Assembly (NCBI RefSeq): GCF_014904735.1 | Contig: NZ_JACZCR010000013.1 | Coordinates: forward strand, 1-63,309 | DNA length: 63,309 nt | Origin: Microbulbifer hainanensis | GTDB lineage: Bacteria; Pseudomonadota; Gammaproteobacteria; Pseudomonadales; Cellvibrionaceae | Direction: 5' to 3' | Shown: positions 15,119 through 23,258 of the stretch, piece by piece | How the letters are laid out: each line of letters begins with the position of its first letter | Position numbering within the stretch: the stretch's first letter is position 1 | Translations under genes and position numbers: made by a program | The notes under the pieces: model-generated | Told to the model about the DNA's origin: nothing | The model's input: the letters and a program-made list of their open reading frames with translations, nothing else | Databases searched by the model: none

Positions 15119-17374
15119 TTGCTCGGATCTCTGCGCAGCATTGTTCAGGAAGTTAACTCGGCCCGGGATTTGCCCGCGGTGCTGGATATCATCGTGCGCC
15201 GCGTGCGCGAGGTGATGCACACCCGGGTGTGCTCTGTATATCTGCGCGACAAGCAGTCCGGCAATTACGTGCTGATGGCCACTCGCGGCCTGAACCAGAG
15301 CGCGGTGGGGCAGGTTCACCTGGCGCCCGGCGAGGGCCTGGTGGGCAATGTGGTCACCCGCGAGGAGCCGATCAACCTGGAACAGGCCGAGGCCCACCCC
15401 GCCTATCAGTATTTCCCGGCTACTGGCGAAGAGCGCTTCAGTGCCTTTCTGGGCACCCCCATCATTCACCACCGCAATGTGCTCGGCGTGCTCGTGGTGC
15501 AGCAGGCGGAAAAACGCCGTTTCGACGAGGGGGAAGAAGCTTTTCTCGTCACTCTGTCTGCTCAGCTCGCCGGGGTCATCGCCCACGCCGAGGCTACCGG
15601 CGTGCTGGTCGCCATCGGCCAGCAGCGCAACGAAGCCAAATTCGGCGGTATCGCCGCATCGCCCGGGGTTGCCATTGGCCGCGCCCACGTGATCGCGCCC
15701 CAGGCCAACCTTGCCACAGTCCCCTACTCCTGTTGCATCGACGTGGACGCCGAACTGGAACTCTTCCACCAGGCGCTCGCCTCCGCCCGCGACGAAATCC
15801 GCGAAGTCGGGGAGCGCCTCAAGGACGATCTGAACCGCGAAGAACGCGCGCTGTTTGACGCTTACATCAGCATGCTCGACGACAACTCGCTGGCCGTAGA
15901 GGTATGCGATCGTATCCGCCAGCAGATCAGCGCACCCCGCGCCTGGGCCGAAGTCATGCTCGAACACGTGCGCCGCTTCGAAGCCATGTCTGATGCCTAT
16001 TTCCGCGACCGCGCCGCCGACGTGCGTGACCTGGGTGCGCGGGTACTCGTGCACCTGCGCCAGCAGCAGCAGAGCCAGCGCGACTACCCGGAAAACACCG
16101 TGCTGATCGGCGAGGAGCTCACCGCCGCCATGCTCGCCGAAGTGCCGCGGGAAAAGCTGATCGGTCTGGTCTCAGTCAAGGGATCCTCCAACAGCCACGT
16201 GGCGATTATCGCCCGTGCTATGGGCCTGCCGGCGGTGATGGGTGTACAGGACCTGCCCTACGAACAGATTGAGGGTGCCGATCTGGTGGTCGACGGCTAC
16301 CGCGGCGAACTGCACGTGCACCCCGGACGCGAACTGCGGCGCCGCTTCGACGCCATTGTCGCCGAAGAGCGGGAACTCGCCCGCAACCTCGACCACCTGG
16401 CGGGCCTGCCCGGGGAAACCGCCGACGGTCACCGGGTGCGCCTGTGGGTGAACACCGGCCTGATGGCCGATGTAGTGCGCTCACTCGAACGCGGCGCCGA
16501 GGGTGTCGGCCTCTACCGTACCGAAGTCCCCTTTCTGCTGCGCGACCGCTTCCCCTCCGAGGAGGAACAGCGCGAGATCTACCGCGAACAGCTCGAGGCC
16601 TTCGCCCCGCGCCCGGTGACCATGCGCACCCTGGATATCGGCGGCGACAAGGCGCTGGCCTATTTCCCCATCGAAGAGACCAATCCCTTCCTCGGCTGGC
16701 GCGGTATCCGCGTGACCCTCGACCACCCGGAAATCTTCCTCGGCCAGGTGCGCGCGATGATGAAAGCGGGCAAGGGGCTCGGCAACCTGCGCATTATGCT
16801 GCCGATGATCAGTGGACTGGGAGAACTGGTAGCGGCACGCAAGCTGGTAGAGCGCGCCCACGGGGAGCTGGTGGACGAGGGCTACGATATTTCCATGCCG
16901 CCGCTCGGCATCATGATCGAAGTACCCTCGGCAGTTTACCAGGCACGCGAACTGGCGGAGCAGGTGGACTTCATGTCCGTAGGTAGCAACGACCTGACCC
17001 AATACCTGCTGGCGGTGGACCGTAACAACAGCCGCGTCGCCAATATCTATCACGCCCTGCACCCGGCGGTGCTGCGCGCGCTGCAGGAAGTCGTCAGTGC
17101 CGGCCACGCCGCCAACACCAAAGTGGGTATCTGCGGTGAACTGGCCGGCGATCCCGGTGGCGCTCTACTGTTAGTGGCGATGGGTTACGACGTACTGTCG
17201 ATGAATGCCACCAACCTGCCGCGGGTCAAGGCTGCACTGCGCGCAGTGCGCAAGGCCGATACCGACAAGCTGCTGCAGAGCGTGCTGGCAATGCACTGTG
17301 CGGAGGAAATCGAAGAGACAGTGCAGGCCTATCTGAAACGGATCGGTATCAAGGCACTGTTACAGCCTCAGTAA
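15119..17374 (+). CDS. ptsP: Phosphoenolpyruvate-protein phosphotransferase PtsP (EI-Ntr)
   Basis: First enzyme of the nitrogen PTS: takes phosphate from PEP and passes it to NPr. Domains in order are an N-terminal GAF sensor (about 10-160), the PEP-utilising N-domain, the swivelling phosphohistidine domain with GSSNSHVAIIARAMG (His about 360), and the TIM-barrel PEP domain with RTEVPFLLRDR, GSNDLTQYLLAVDR and the catalytic KVGICGELAGDP. The family begins MLxxLRxIV, which places the start at TTG 15119 behind CGAGGA with 7-base spacing; an ATG at 15098 would add seven residues and has no ribosome binding site. It is paired with rppH as in other gammaproteobacteria. Confidence 0.95.
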   Translation: MLGSLRSIVQEVNSARDLPAVLDIIVRRVREVMHTRVCSVYLRDKQSGNYVLMATRGLNQSAVGQVHLAPGEGLVGNVVTREEPINLEQAEAHPAYQYFPATGEERFSAFLGTPIIHHRNVLGVLVVQQAEKRRFDEGEEAFLVTLSAQLAGVIAHAEATGVLVAIGQQRNEAKFGGIAASPGVAIGRAHVIAPQANLATVPYSCCIDVDAELELFHQALASARDEIREVGERLKDDLNREERALFDAYISMLDDNSLAVEVCDRIRQQISAPRAWAEVMLEHVRRFEAMSDAYFRDRAADVRDLGARVLVHLRQQQQSQRDYPENTVLIGEELTAAMLAEVPREKLIGLVSVKGSSNSHVAIIARAMGLPAVMGVQDLPYEQIEGADLVVDGYRGELHVHPGRELRRRFDAIVAEERELARNLDHLAGLPGETADGHRVRLWVNTGLMADVVRSLERGAEGVGLYRTEVPFLLRDRFPSEEEQREIYREQLEAFAPRPVTMRTLDIGGDKALAYFPIEETNPFLGWRGIRVTLDHPEIFLGQVRAMMKAGKGLGNLRIMLPMISGLGELVAARKLVERAHGELVDEGYDISMPPLGIMIEVPSAVYQARELAEQVDFMSVGSNDLTQYLLAVDRNNSRVANIYHALHPAVLRALQEVVSAGHAANTKVGICGELAGDPGGALLLVAMGYDVLSMNATNLPRVKAALRAVRKADTDKLLQSVLAMHCAEEIEETVQAYLKRIGIKALLQPQ

Positions 17375-17545
17375 AATCCGTCCTTCGAATTACTCTAAGT
17401 CTCCATATTCCCCGTGTAATGGCGTGAAATCGATCCACGGGTACGGAGGTGCTAGACTCGTCCGGCGCTGACGAAACCAAATACTTTGGGGTAACTGTCA
17501 GCGATGCTTTCGGGGTATTTTGCATTCAATAAAAAAGGACAAGTC

Positions 17546-18202
17546 ATGCTAAAAAAAATAGCCTTGCTGATCATGCCAATGCTGGTTACAGCGTGTGTTA
17601 CACCAGTTTCATTGCAAGAGCAGTCTGCAACGCCGGAATATCAAGTCAAAGAGCCCGTACTGATTTCTGTCATTGATCAACGCAAACGGGTGAAAGATGG
17701 CAAGCCGAAAACGTTTACCGGAAAAGTCCACGGTTCGTTCGGTATCCCAATGGACTGGCAAGTAAATAACATATTGGCCACTGAGCCCGAAGACAAGGAC
17801 AGAAACCTTGCGCAGTTTTTGCAGAGCCGCCTTGTCAATGGCCTGAACCAATCAGGCTGGAACGCTACGTCCGTTGACCTGGATGAAGTTCCACAAGACG
17901 AGGCAGTGACTCAACTGCTGGAGCAGAACAATGCCAACAAGATGATCAGCCTGGTGCTCAATGAATGGTATTACAGCATCAATCTGAACTGGGTATCCGC
18001 CTTCAACTTTGACACAGATACCGACGTACTGGTTTACGATCTGCAGGGCGGCAAACTGCTTAGCAAAAATATTAAAGAACGCGACGTAATTGATGAGAAG
18101 GGCAACCAATCTCCGCAAAACAATATCTTGCTCGCGTACAAGGCCCAACTGGATCAGATCATCAATGACAGCGAAGTGCGCGAAATGACGTCTTACGACT
18201 GA
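17546..18202 (+). CDS. Lipoprotein of unknown function, A+T-rich
   Basis: 218-residue predicted lipoprotein: MLKKIALLIMPMLVTAC ends in a lipobox Cys at residue 17. The ATG at 17546 is preceded by AAGGAC. No family is recognised. Visible features are a Lys/Asp-rich first third (QRKRVKDGKPKTF), a central helix-prone segment (QFLQSRLVNGLNQSGW, LLEQNNANK) and a C-terminal Lys/Asp/Glu-rich end. The layout (short basic repeat-like strands, then a VLxDxxGxxL-like VYDLQGGKLL) loosely recalls YajG-type lipoproteins, but this is not firm. By eye its base composition is richer in A and T than that of all its neighbours, which suggests a transferred gene. Confidence 0.75.
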   Translation: MLKKIALLIMPMLVTACVTPVSLQEQSATPEYQVKEPVLISVIDQRKRVKDGKPKTFTGKVHGSFGIPMDWQVNNILATEPEDKDRNLAQFLQSRLVNGLNQSGWNATSVDLDEVPQDEAVTQLLEQNNANKMISLVLNEWYYSINLNWVSAFNFDTDTDVLVYDLQGGKLLSKNIKERDVIDEKGNQSPQNNILLAYKAQLDQIINDSEVREMTSYD

Positions 18203-18235
18203 ACCCCAGTCGTCGGACAACTCCGTACAAAACCC

Positions 18236-18270
18236 AAAAAGCCGTACCGGCTCTCCGGTGCGGCTTTTTT
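18236..18270. terminator. Rho-independent terminator after the A+T-rich lipoprotein gene
   Basis: AAAAAGCCGTACCGG (18236-18250) pairs with CCGGTGCGGCTTTTT (18255-18269) with one T-G-type mismatch and a CTCT loop, followed by further T residues. A strong terminator 33 bases after the stop. Confidence 0.9.
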
Positions 18271-18431
18271 ATTTCCGGATGACTCGGCCTTGATGCACTT
18301 CCTATCAGCCTTCCGCTACGTCGAGCATCCCGGCGATCCCGCCCTTCATAATTCTTCATACAGGCTTCAGGCTTTTCACACTGTCCCCGACTCCAATAGC
18401 GCCACCTGATAGCACTTCATTGGAGAACCCC

Positions 18432-19517
18432 ATGTACCAAAGAACCTGCACTTTTCTACTGGCACTGCTGTTCGCGGTACCGGCGGCGGCCGCACTCCCC
18501 GTAGCCAACCCCGCGGATGCGGGCATCGACGCCGCGATACTCGCGGGCATAGAAACGGATGTGAAGCAGGACAAGTTTCACAAGCTCACCAGTGTCCTGG
18601 TCGCCATGAATGGCAAGCTGGTTTACGAGAAATATTTCGGCGACAGCAGCCGCACTGCGCTGCACAACACGCGCTCCCTGACCAAAACCGTGACCGCACT
18701 GCTGCTCGGCGCGGCGATCGAGCGCAAGACCATCCCTGGCGTGGACGCGCGAGTGGTCAACTTCTTTCCCAACTACCAGCCACTCGCCAACCCGGACCCG
18801 CTCAAGTCGGCGATGACACTGGAAGACCTGTTGACCATGAGCTCCCCACTGGAATGCGACGACGAAAACAGCTTTTCGCGCGGGAATGAGGAACGCATGT
18901 ACCTGGTGCGGGACTGGGTCAAATTCGCACTCGATCTGCCGGTGCGCGGTTTCCCGGCCTGGGTGAGCAAACCCGAGGACTCCCCCTACGGCAGGGCCTT
19001 CTCCTATTGCACCGCCGGCAGTGTGTTGCTCGGGGCCGCAATAGAGAGCGCCACCGGCGAACGTCTCGATAACTTCGCCGAGGCCACCCTCTACCAGCCA
19101 CTGGGGATAGACACGGCCAAGTGGCAGTACACCCCGACCGGTGGTGCCATGCCCGGCGGCGGCACCGGCTATCGCAGCCGCGACCTGCTCAAGTTGGGGC
19201 TGCTTCTGAACCAGCACGGGCGCTGGCGCGAACAGCAGGTCGTTCCCAGCCACTGGATTGACGCCATGCTGACGCCGCGGGCAGTGCCCCGCGAGGGCTA
19301 CGAGTACGGCTACCTGCTGTGGCACGCGCCCTTCGAATTGCATGGCCGACCGGTGAAAGCCTGGGCCATGGCGGGCAACGGCGGCAACTACGTGTTTGTG
19401 ATGCCGGAACTGTCACTGGTGGCGGTTATCACCAGTACCGCCTACGGCGAAGCTTACGGTCACCCACAGAGCCACCGACTGTTCCAAAAATATATTCTGA
19501 ACGCCCTGCAGGGCTGA
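18432..19517 (+). CDS. Serine hydrolase, beta-lactamase class C family
   Basis: 361-residue exported protein of the penicillin-binding-protein-like serine hydrolase family (PF00144). The signal peptide is MYQRTCTFLLALLFAVPAAA. The nucleophile motif is Ser-Leu-Thr-Lys in TRSLTKTVTALLL. The second motif, usually Tyr-x-Asn, reads FSYCTAGSVLLG, with Thr in the Asn position. The third motif is weak and lies around WAMAGNGGNYVFV. The ATG at 18432 follows TTGGAGAACC; a TTG at 18420 is the alternative. It could be an esterase, D-aminopeptidase or carboxypeptidase; the substrate cannot be told. It converges with the membrane regulator downstream. Confidence 0.88.
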   Translation: MYQRTCTFLLALLFAVPAAAALPVANPADAGIDAAILAGIETDVKQDKFHKLTSVLVAMNGKLVYEKYFGDSSRTALHNTRSLTKTVTALLLGAAIERKTIPGVDARVVNFFPNYQPLANPDPLKSAMTLEDLLTMSSPLECDDENSFSRGNEERMYLVRDWVKFALDLPVRGFPAWVSKPEDSPYGRAFSYCTAGSVLLGAAIESATGERLDNFAEATLYQPLGIDTAKWQYTPTGGAMPGGGTGYRSRDLLKLGLLLNQHGRWREQQVVPSHWIDAMLTPRAVPREGYEYGYLLWHAPFELHGRPVKAWAMAGNGGNYVFVMPELSLVAVITSTAYGEAYGHPQSHRLFQKYILNALQG

Positions 19518-19539
19518 TATTCCCCGGTGGCTCCGCAGC

Positions 19540-21108
19540 TCAGAGCGGCACTTGCGGGCGCAATTCTGGCGGGACCAGTTCCCGCTGGGTGTGCACCGCA
19601 TCACCGATGTGGTCGATCACCTGCGTAAATTCCGGCGCGCCGCGCAGATCGGCAAACAACGGAGAGACCAGCAGATAGGCGCTATCGCGATAGCCGCGGT
19701 CCACCGCCGCTTGCAAGGCATCCACCGCATCCGGTGTGGCCCCCTGCGCCTGCAGTAACAGGGCCTGCTCGAGCCACAGCGAAGAGGCGTCCACGCCCTG
19801 TGCACGCTGCTCGGCCAGCGCCGCCAGTCGCTGCGGTATCCACTCGTCAGCGCGTGGCACCCGGTAGAGCCGCAGCAACGTATCGAAATAGGGATCGGAA
19901 GGGCGCGCCTCGTGGGCCTTGCGGAAACTCGCCAGTGCTCGCTGTCGGTCCCCCTGCAACAGCGCCATTTCACCCTGTAATTCCCAGAAATCCGGATGTA
20001 CCGGTCGAGCACCCGCGCGCTCGAGCACAGTCCGCGCCTGGCTGTAACGGCCCTGCAAAAAGAGGCTTCTGGGGTAGGCGACATTGGAGAAAAGATTGTC
20101 CGGATACAGCGCAAAACTGCGTGCATACAGCGTCTCGGCAGCGGCCGGGTAACCGAGCAGTTCGTAGTTGCGCGCCAGTTGCAGATCATTGAATGTCTGG
20201 CCCGGATCGTCATCGCGAACCGACAGATTCATCGCCAGCGCCTGCGCCAGCTCGCCCCGCTGCGCGAGCAGGTAGGCCAGTGCGGTGCGGCTGCCGCTCT
20301 GCTGCGGCGGTGCCAGCGCCACTGCCCGCCGATAGGCAGAGATGGCCGCATCCACCTGGCCGCGGCAGTCCAGAGCGTACCCCAGTGCTTCGTGAGCGCG
20401 GTAATTGTCGGGCTCACCGTCGAGCGCCCGGAGCGCAAGGGACTCGGCCTTTTCAGTCCACTTCCCATCGCCGTCGTAGCGGCAGACTTTTGCGCTGTAG
20501 GCAAAGCTGAGGCCCAGTTCCGCATGGGTATTCTCCGGCTCAGCCTCCAGCACCTGCCGGTAGAGCGCCGCCGCGCGCTCGTTGTTCTCCCGCTGGCCGA
20601 TACCGGCGTAGTAGTCGGCGCGGGCGAGCAGATCGCCCTGCGGCCCCCGGGGTTGCCGCTGCACACCGCCGTCGATCACCCACCAGGCGGCTGTCGCCGC
20701 CAGCGCGACCACAGCCAGCAGTCCGGCAGAGCGCCAACGGCGCAGGCCTGTGGACACGCCGCTTTGGCGCTGTGCCCGAACCTCGCCCACTTCGGCTGCG
20801 AGAGCCTGCGGCACTACCACAAGTTGGTAACCGCTGCCGCGTACCGAGCGGATGTAACGTGGGCTGCGGCCATCATCCCCCAGCGCGGCGCGCAACAACC
20901 TGATGCGCTGGGTGACCGTCTCCTCGTTAACGACGCTCGGCGCCCAGACACCGTCGATCAGCGCATCGAACGAAACAACTTCCGAACCGCGCTGCAGCAT
21001 ATATGCCAGCAGGCGAAAACTGAGGCCGGATACATTCAGCAGCTCCGCACCCCGCTGCACTTGCTGGCGCGAGAGATCGATGGTCAGGTCATCCAGTTGA
21101 TAGCGCAT
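19540..21108 (-). CDS. CadC/ToxR-like membrane transcriptional regulator with TPR repeats
   Basis: 522-residue protein with an OmpR-type winged helix at the N-terminus (about 1-100: SFRLLAYMLQRGSEVVSFDALIDGVW, then VTQRIRLLRAALGDD and IRSVRGSGYQLV). One transmembrane segment follows (about 145-165: SAGLLAVVALAATAAWWVI), then a periplasmic part of about eight TPR-like repeats rich in Ala, Leu, Tyr and Arg. The start at 21108 (MRYQLDDLTIDLS) matches where such proteins begin; the frame stays open upstream. Regulators of this design bind promoters from the membrane and sense a periplasmic signal. The convergent serine hydrolase is a possible but unproven target. Confidence 0.9.
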   Translation of the reverse strand: MRYQLDDLTIDLSRQQVQRGAELLNVSGLSFRLLAYMLQRGSEVVSFDALIDGVWAPSVVNEETVTQRIRLLRAALGDDGRSPRYIRSVRGSGYQLVVVPQALAAEVGEVRAQRQSGVSTGLRRWRSAGLLAVVALAATAAWWVIDGGVQRQPRGPQGDLLARADYYAGIGQRENNERAAALYRQVLEAEPENTHAELGLSFAYSAKVCRYDGDGKWTEKAESLALRALDGEPDNYRAHEALGYALDCRGQVDAAISAYRRAVALAPPQQSGSRTALAYLLAQRGELAQALAMNLSVRDDDPGQTFNDLQLARNYELLGYPAAAETLYARSFALYPDNLFSNVAYPRSLFLQGRYSQARTVLERAGARPVHPDFWELQGEMALLQGDRQRALASFRKAHEARPSDPYFDTLLRLYRVPRADEWIPQRLAALAEQRAQGVDASSLWLEQALLLQAQGATPDAVDALQAAVDRGYRDSAYLLVSPLFADLRGAPEFTQVIDHIGDAVHTQRELVPPELRPQVPL

Positions 21109-21211
21109 GGTGTGAATCACGATATTGGATGGCCCAGTGTAATCCATAGAGTTGGCGCAGTTCCCGCCCTCAACCCCTGGTAAAAACAAAAGGGCAAAAG
21201 CGAAAGGGCAA

Positions 21212-21246
21212 AAAAAAGCCGCGCTCGTTATCGGCGCGGCTTTTTT
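21212..21246. terminator. Bidirectional Rho-independent terminator at the gcvH 3' end
   Basis: AAAAAAGCCGCGC (21212-21224) pairs with GCGCGGCTTTTTT (21234-21246) around a 9-base loop. It ends 23 bases after the end of gcvH, which reads leftward, and lies upstream of the regulator promoter. Confidence 0.88.
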
Positions 21247-21269
21247 GCTTCTGGAACTGTCGCTCTCGC

Positions 21270-21656
21270 TCAGTCTTCCGCTTCGGCGCGGTAGGCATCG
21301 GCGTCGAGCATGTTGTCCAGCTCGCTGGCATCGCTCGGCTTGACACGGAAGAACCAGCCGTCGTCGTAGGGGGAGGAGTTCACGGTTTCCGGAGCGTCTT
21401 CCAGCGCCTCGTTGACGGCAACCACCTCACCGGACACCGGAGAGTAGATATCGCTCGCGGCCTTCACCGACTCGACCACACCGGCTTCGTCGCCGGCCGC
21501 CAGCGTGGTACCCACTTCCGGGGTTTCCACAAACACCACATCACCCAGCGCGTCCTGGGCGTGATCGCTAATACCGATGGTGACGGTACCGTCCTCTTCC
21601 AGGCGCGCCCACTCGTGGCTGGACAGGTATTTCAGTTCGTTGCGAATTTCGCTCAT
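21270..21656 (-). CDS. gcvH: Glycine cleavage system H protein
   Basis: Lipoyl carrier that shuttles the aminomethyl group between the P, T and L proteins of the glycine cleavage complex. The 128 residues show the family start ([23 protein letters not shown]), the lipoylation site Lys65 in [18 protein letters not shown], and [11 protein letters not shown]. It lies 99 bp downstream of gcvT in the same direction. No gcvP gene is present in the window, so the P protein must be elsewhere. Confidence 0.97.
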   Translation of the reverse strand: MSEIRNELKYLSSHEWARLEEDGTVTIGISDHAQDALGDVVFVETPEVGTTLAAGDEAGVVESVKAASDIYSPVSGEVVAVNEALEDAPETVNSSPYDDGWFFRVKPSDASELDNMLDADAYRAEAED

Positions 21657-21755
21657 GCTGTGATCCCTCGATTAAGCATTTTTAATTCAGTCTTCAAAGC
21701 TCGAAAGGCGCCGGGCTCACCGCCCCTGCGCCGGTTGAATCAATGGGCGCCGCGT

Positions 21756-22844
21756 TCAAATCACCGACTTGCCGTTGCGCACGAAGCACGGCTTGACGAC
21801 CTTGACCGGCACCAGCTTATTGCGCATTTCCACCTGGGCGGTCTCGCCGACCGTCACCGGCACGCGCGCCAGTGCAATGGAGTGGCCCAGAGTCGGGGAA
21901 AAGGTGCCGCTGGTGATGATACCGCGGTCGTCGCTGCCGTCCACTACCACGGACTGGTCCGCGCGCAGTACCCCGCGCTCCTCCAGCACCAGGCCCACCA
22001 GTTTCTGTTTGACGCCCGCCGCTTTCTCTTCGGTCAGCGGGCCGCGGCCGATAAAGTCGCGGTCTTCCGGTTGCCAGGCGATGGTCCAGCCCATGTTGGC
22101 GACCAGCGGGGAGGTCTCGTCGTCCATCTCGTGGCCGTAGAGGTTCATACCCGCTTCCAGGCGCAGGGTGTCCCGCGCGCCGAGGCCACAGGGAGCGACG
22201 CCAGCATCCGCCAGCGCGCGCCAGAAACCGGGAGCGTCATCGCCGGCCAGCATGATTTCCAGTCCATCCTCACCGGTGTAGCCGGTGCGGGCGACAAACC
22301 AGTCGCCGCGGGCAACGCTCTCAAAGACCTTGAGTCCGTCGATGGCCGGGATCCAGTGAAGACCCAGCACTTCCTTGACCTTGTCGAGAGCCTCGGGCCC
22401 CTGAATGGCCACCATCGCCAGGTTCGGGCGTTCGGTCAGGGTCACGTCGAAGGCTGCCGCCTGCTGGTTCATCCAGGCCAGGTCTTTCTCGCGGGTCGCG
22501 CAGTTGACCACCACGCGGTAACCGGGCTCGCGCAGATAGACGATGAGGTCGTCGATCACGCCACCTTTTTCGTTCAGCATGCCGGTGTACAGGGCCTTGC
22601 CCGGCTTTCCGTCCAGCTTGGCCACATCATTGGCCAGCAGGTGGCGCAGGTAATCGCGGGCGCCATCGCCGTCGACATCCACCACGGTCATATGGGAAAC
22701 ATCGAACATGCCGGCGGCTGTGCGCACCTTGTTGTGTTCGTCCATCTGAGAGCCATAGTGGAGCGGCATATCCCAACCGCCAAAATCCACCATTTTGCCG
22801 CCCATGGCGACATGTGTGTCATACAGAGGCGTTCTGTTTCCCAT
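21756..22844 (-). CDS. gcvT: Glycine cleavage system T protein (aminomethyltransferase)
   Basis: Transfers the methylene group from the H-protein-bound aminomethyl to tetrahydrofolate, releasing ammonia. The 362 residues contain [33 protein letters not shown] (the folate-site region), [18 protein letters not shown], and [13 protein letters not shown] followed by [16 protein letters not shown]. The last segment includes the conserved Asp-Thr-Leu-Arg-Leu-Glu. The ATG at 22844 fits the family N-terminus. No glycine riboswitch was recognised upstream. It forms a gcvT-gcvH operon. Confidence 0.97.
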   Translation of the reverse strand: MGNRTPLYDTHVAMGGKMVDFGGWDMPLHYGSQMDEHNKVRTAAGMFDVSHMTVVDVDGDGARDYLRHLLANDVAKLDGKPGKALYTGMLNEKGGVIDDLIVYLREPGYRVVVNCATREKDLAWMNQQAAAFDVTLTERPNLAMVAIQGPEALDKVKEVLGLHWIPAIDGLKVFESVARGDWFVARTGYTGEDGLEIMLAGDDAPGFWRALADAGVAPCGLGARDTLRLEAGMNLYGHEMDDETSPLVANMGWTIAWQPEDRDFIGRGPLTEEKAAGVKQKLVGLVLEERGVLRADQSVVVDGSDDRGIITSGTFSPTLGHSIALARVPVTVGETAQVEMRNKLVPVKVVKPCFVRNGKSVI

Positions 22845-23258
22845 GTTTTGTTCTCAATCCGCTAGATCTAAAAGCCGGCTATTTTAACGGGCACCCCGCC
22901 GCAGTGACCAGACGGCGATATTCTGCAAGCCTAGCAGGCAGCGGGACTTAAACCTGCCCCGCGCACCAACCGCCGACAAAGATTCGGATTGCCGCAGATT
23001 TGGGCAACCCCGAAACCCGGGATAAGGAATAGCAGAGTTTGGCGACGGCGTGGCCCCGGGCCCCCGCCAACTCGGTCCGCGCCGTGGGTTTACCTCGCCG
23101 CGGTCAACGACCTGCCGCTGCCCGGATGGCGTGAGGGGGACGGCGTGAGGGGGATGACTGTCAGCCAGAAAGTTGCTTTCACGGGACAAAGCGCCGCAAC
23201 ATCCGCTGTAAAGAAAGGTAAACTCCCCATCATAATTCTAATAACTGGTTTACCGAAT
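22845..23258. promoter_or_regulatory. 414-bp divergent intergenic region between gcvT and the DUF5916 gene
   Basis: No convincing gene. It must hold the gcvT promoter (minus) and the promoter of the outer-membrane protein (plus). A 14-base imperfect direct repeat (GGCGTGAGGGGGAC / GGCGTGAGGGGGAT, about 23128-23155) and a G+C-rich palindrome CCCCGGGCCCCCG (about 23054) are visible. The conserved tandem-glycine-aptamer core was looked for on the gcvT side and not found. Confidence 0.4.

Noticed and set aside
22845..23010. Glycine riboswitch upstream of gcvT
   Set aside because: The conserved aptamer core could not be found in the gcvT leader on the minus strand.
23128..23155. Direct repeat GGCGTGAGGGGGA x2 as a CRISPR or tandem-repeat locus
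   Set aside because: Only two units with no spacer pattern; probably local G+C-rich duplication in a promoter region.
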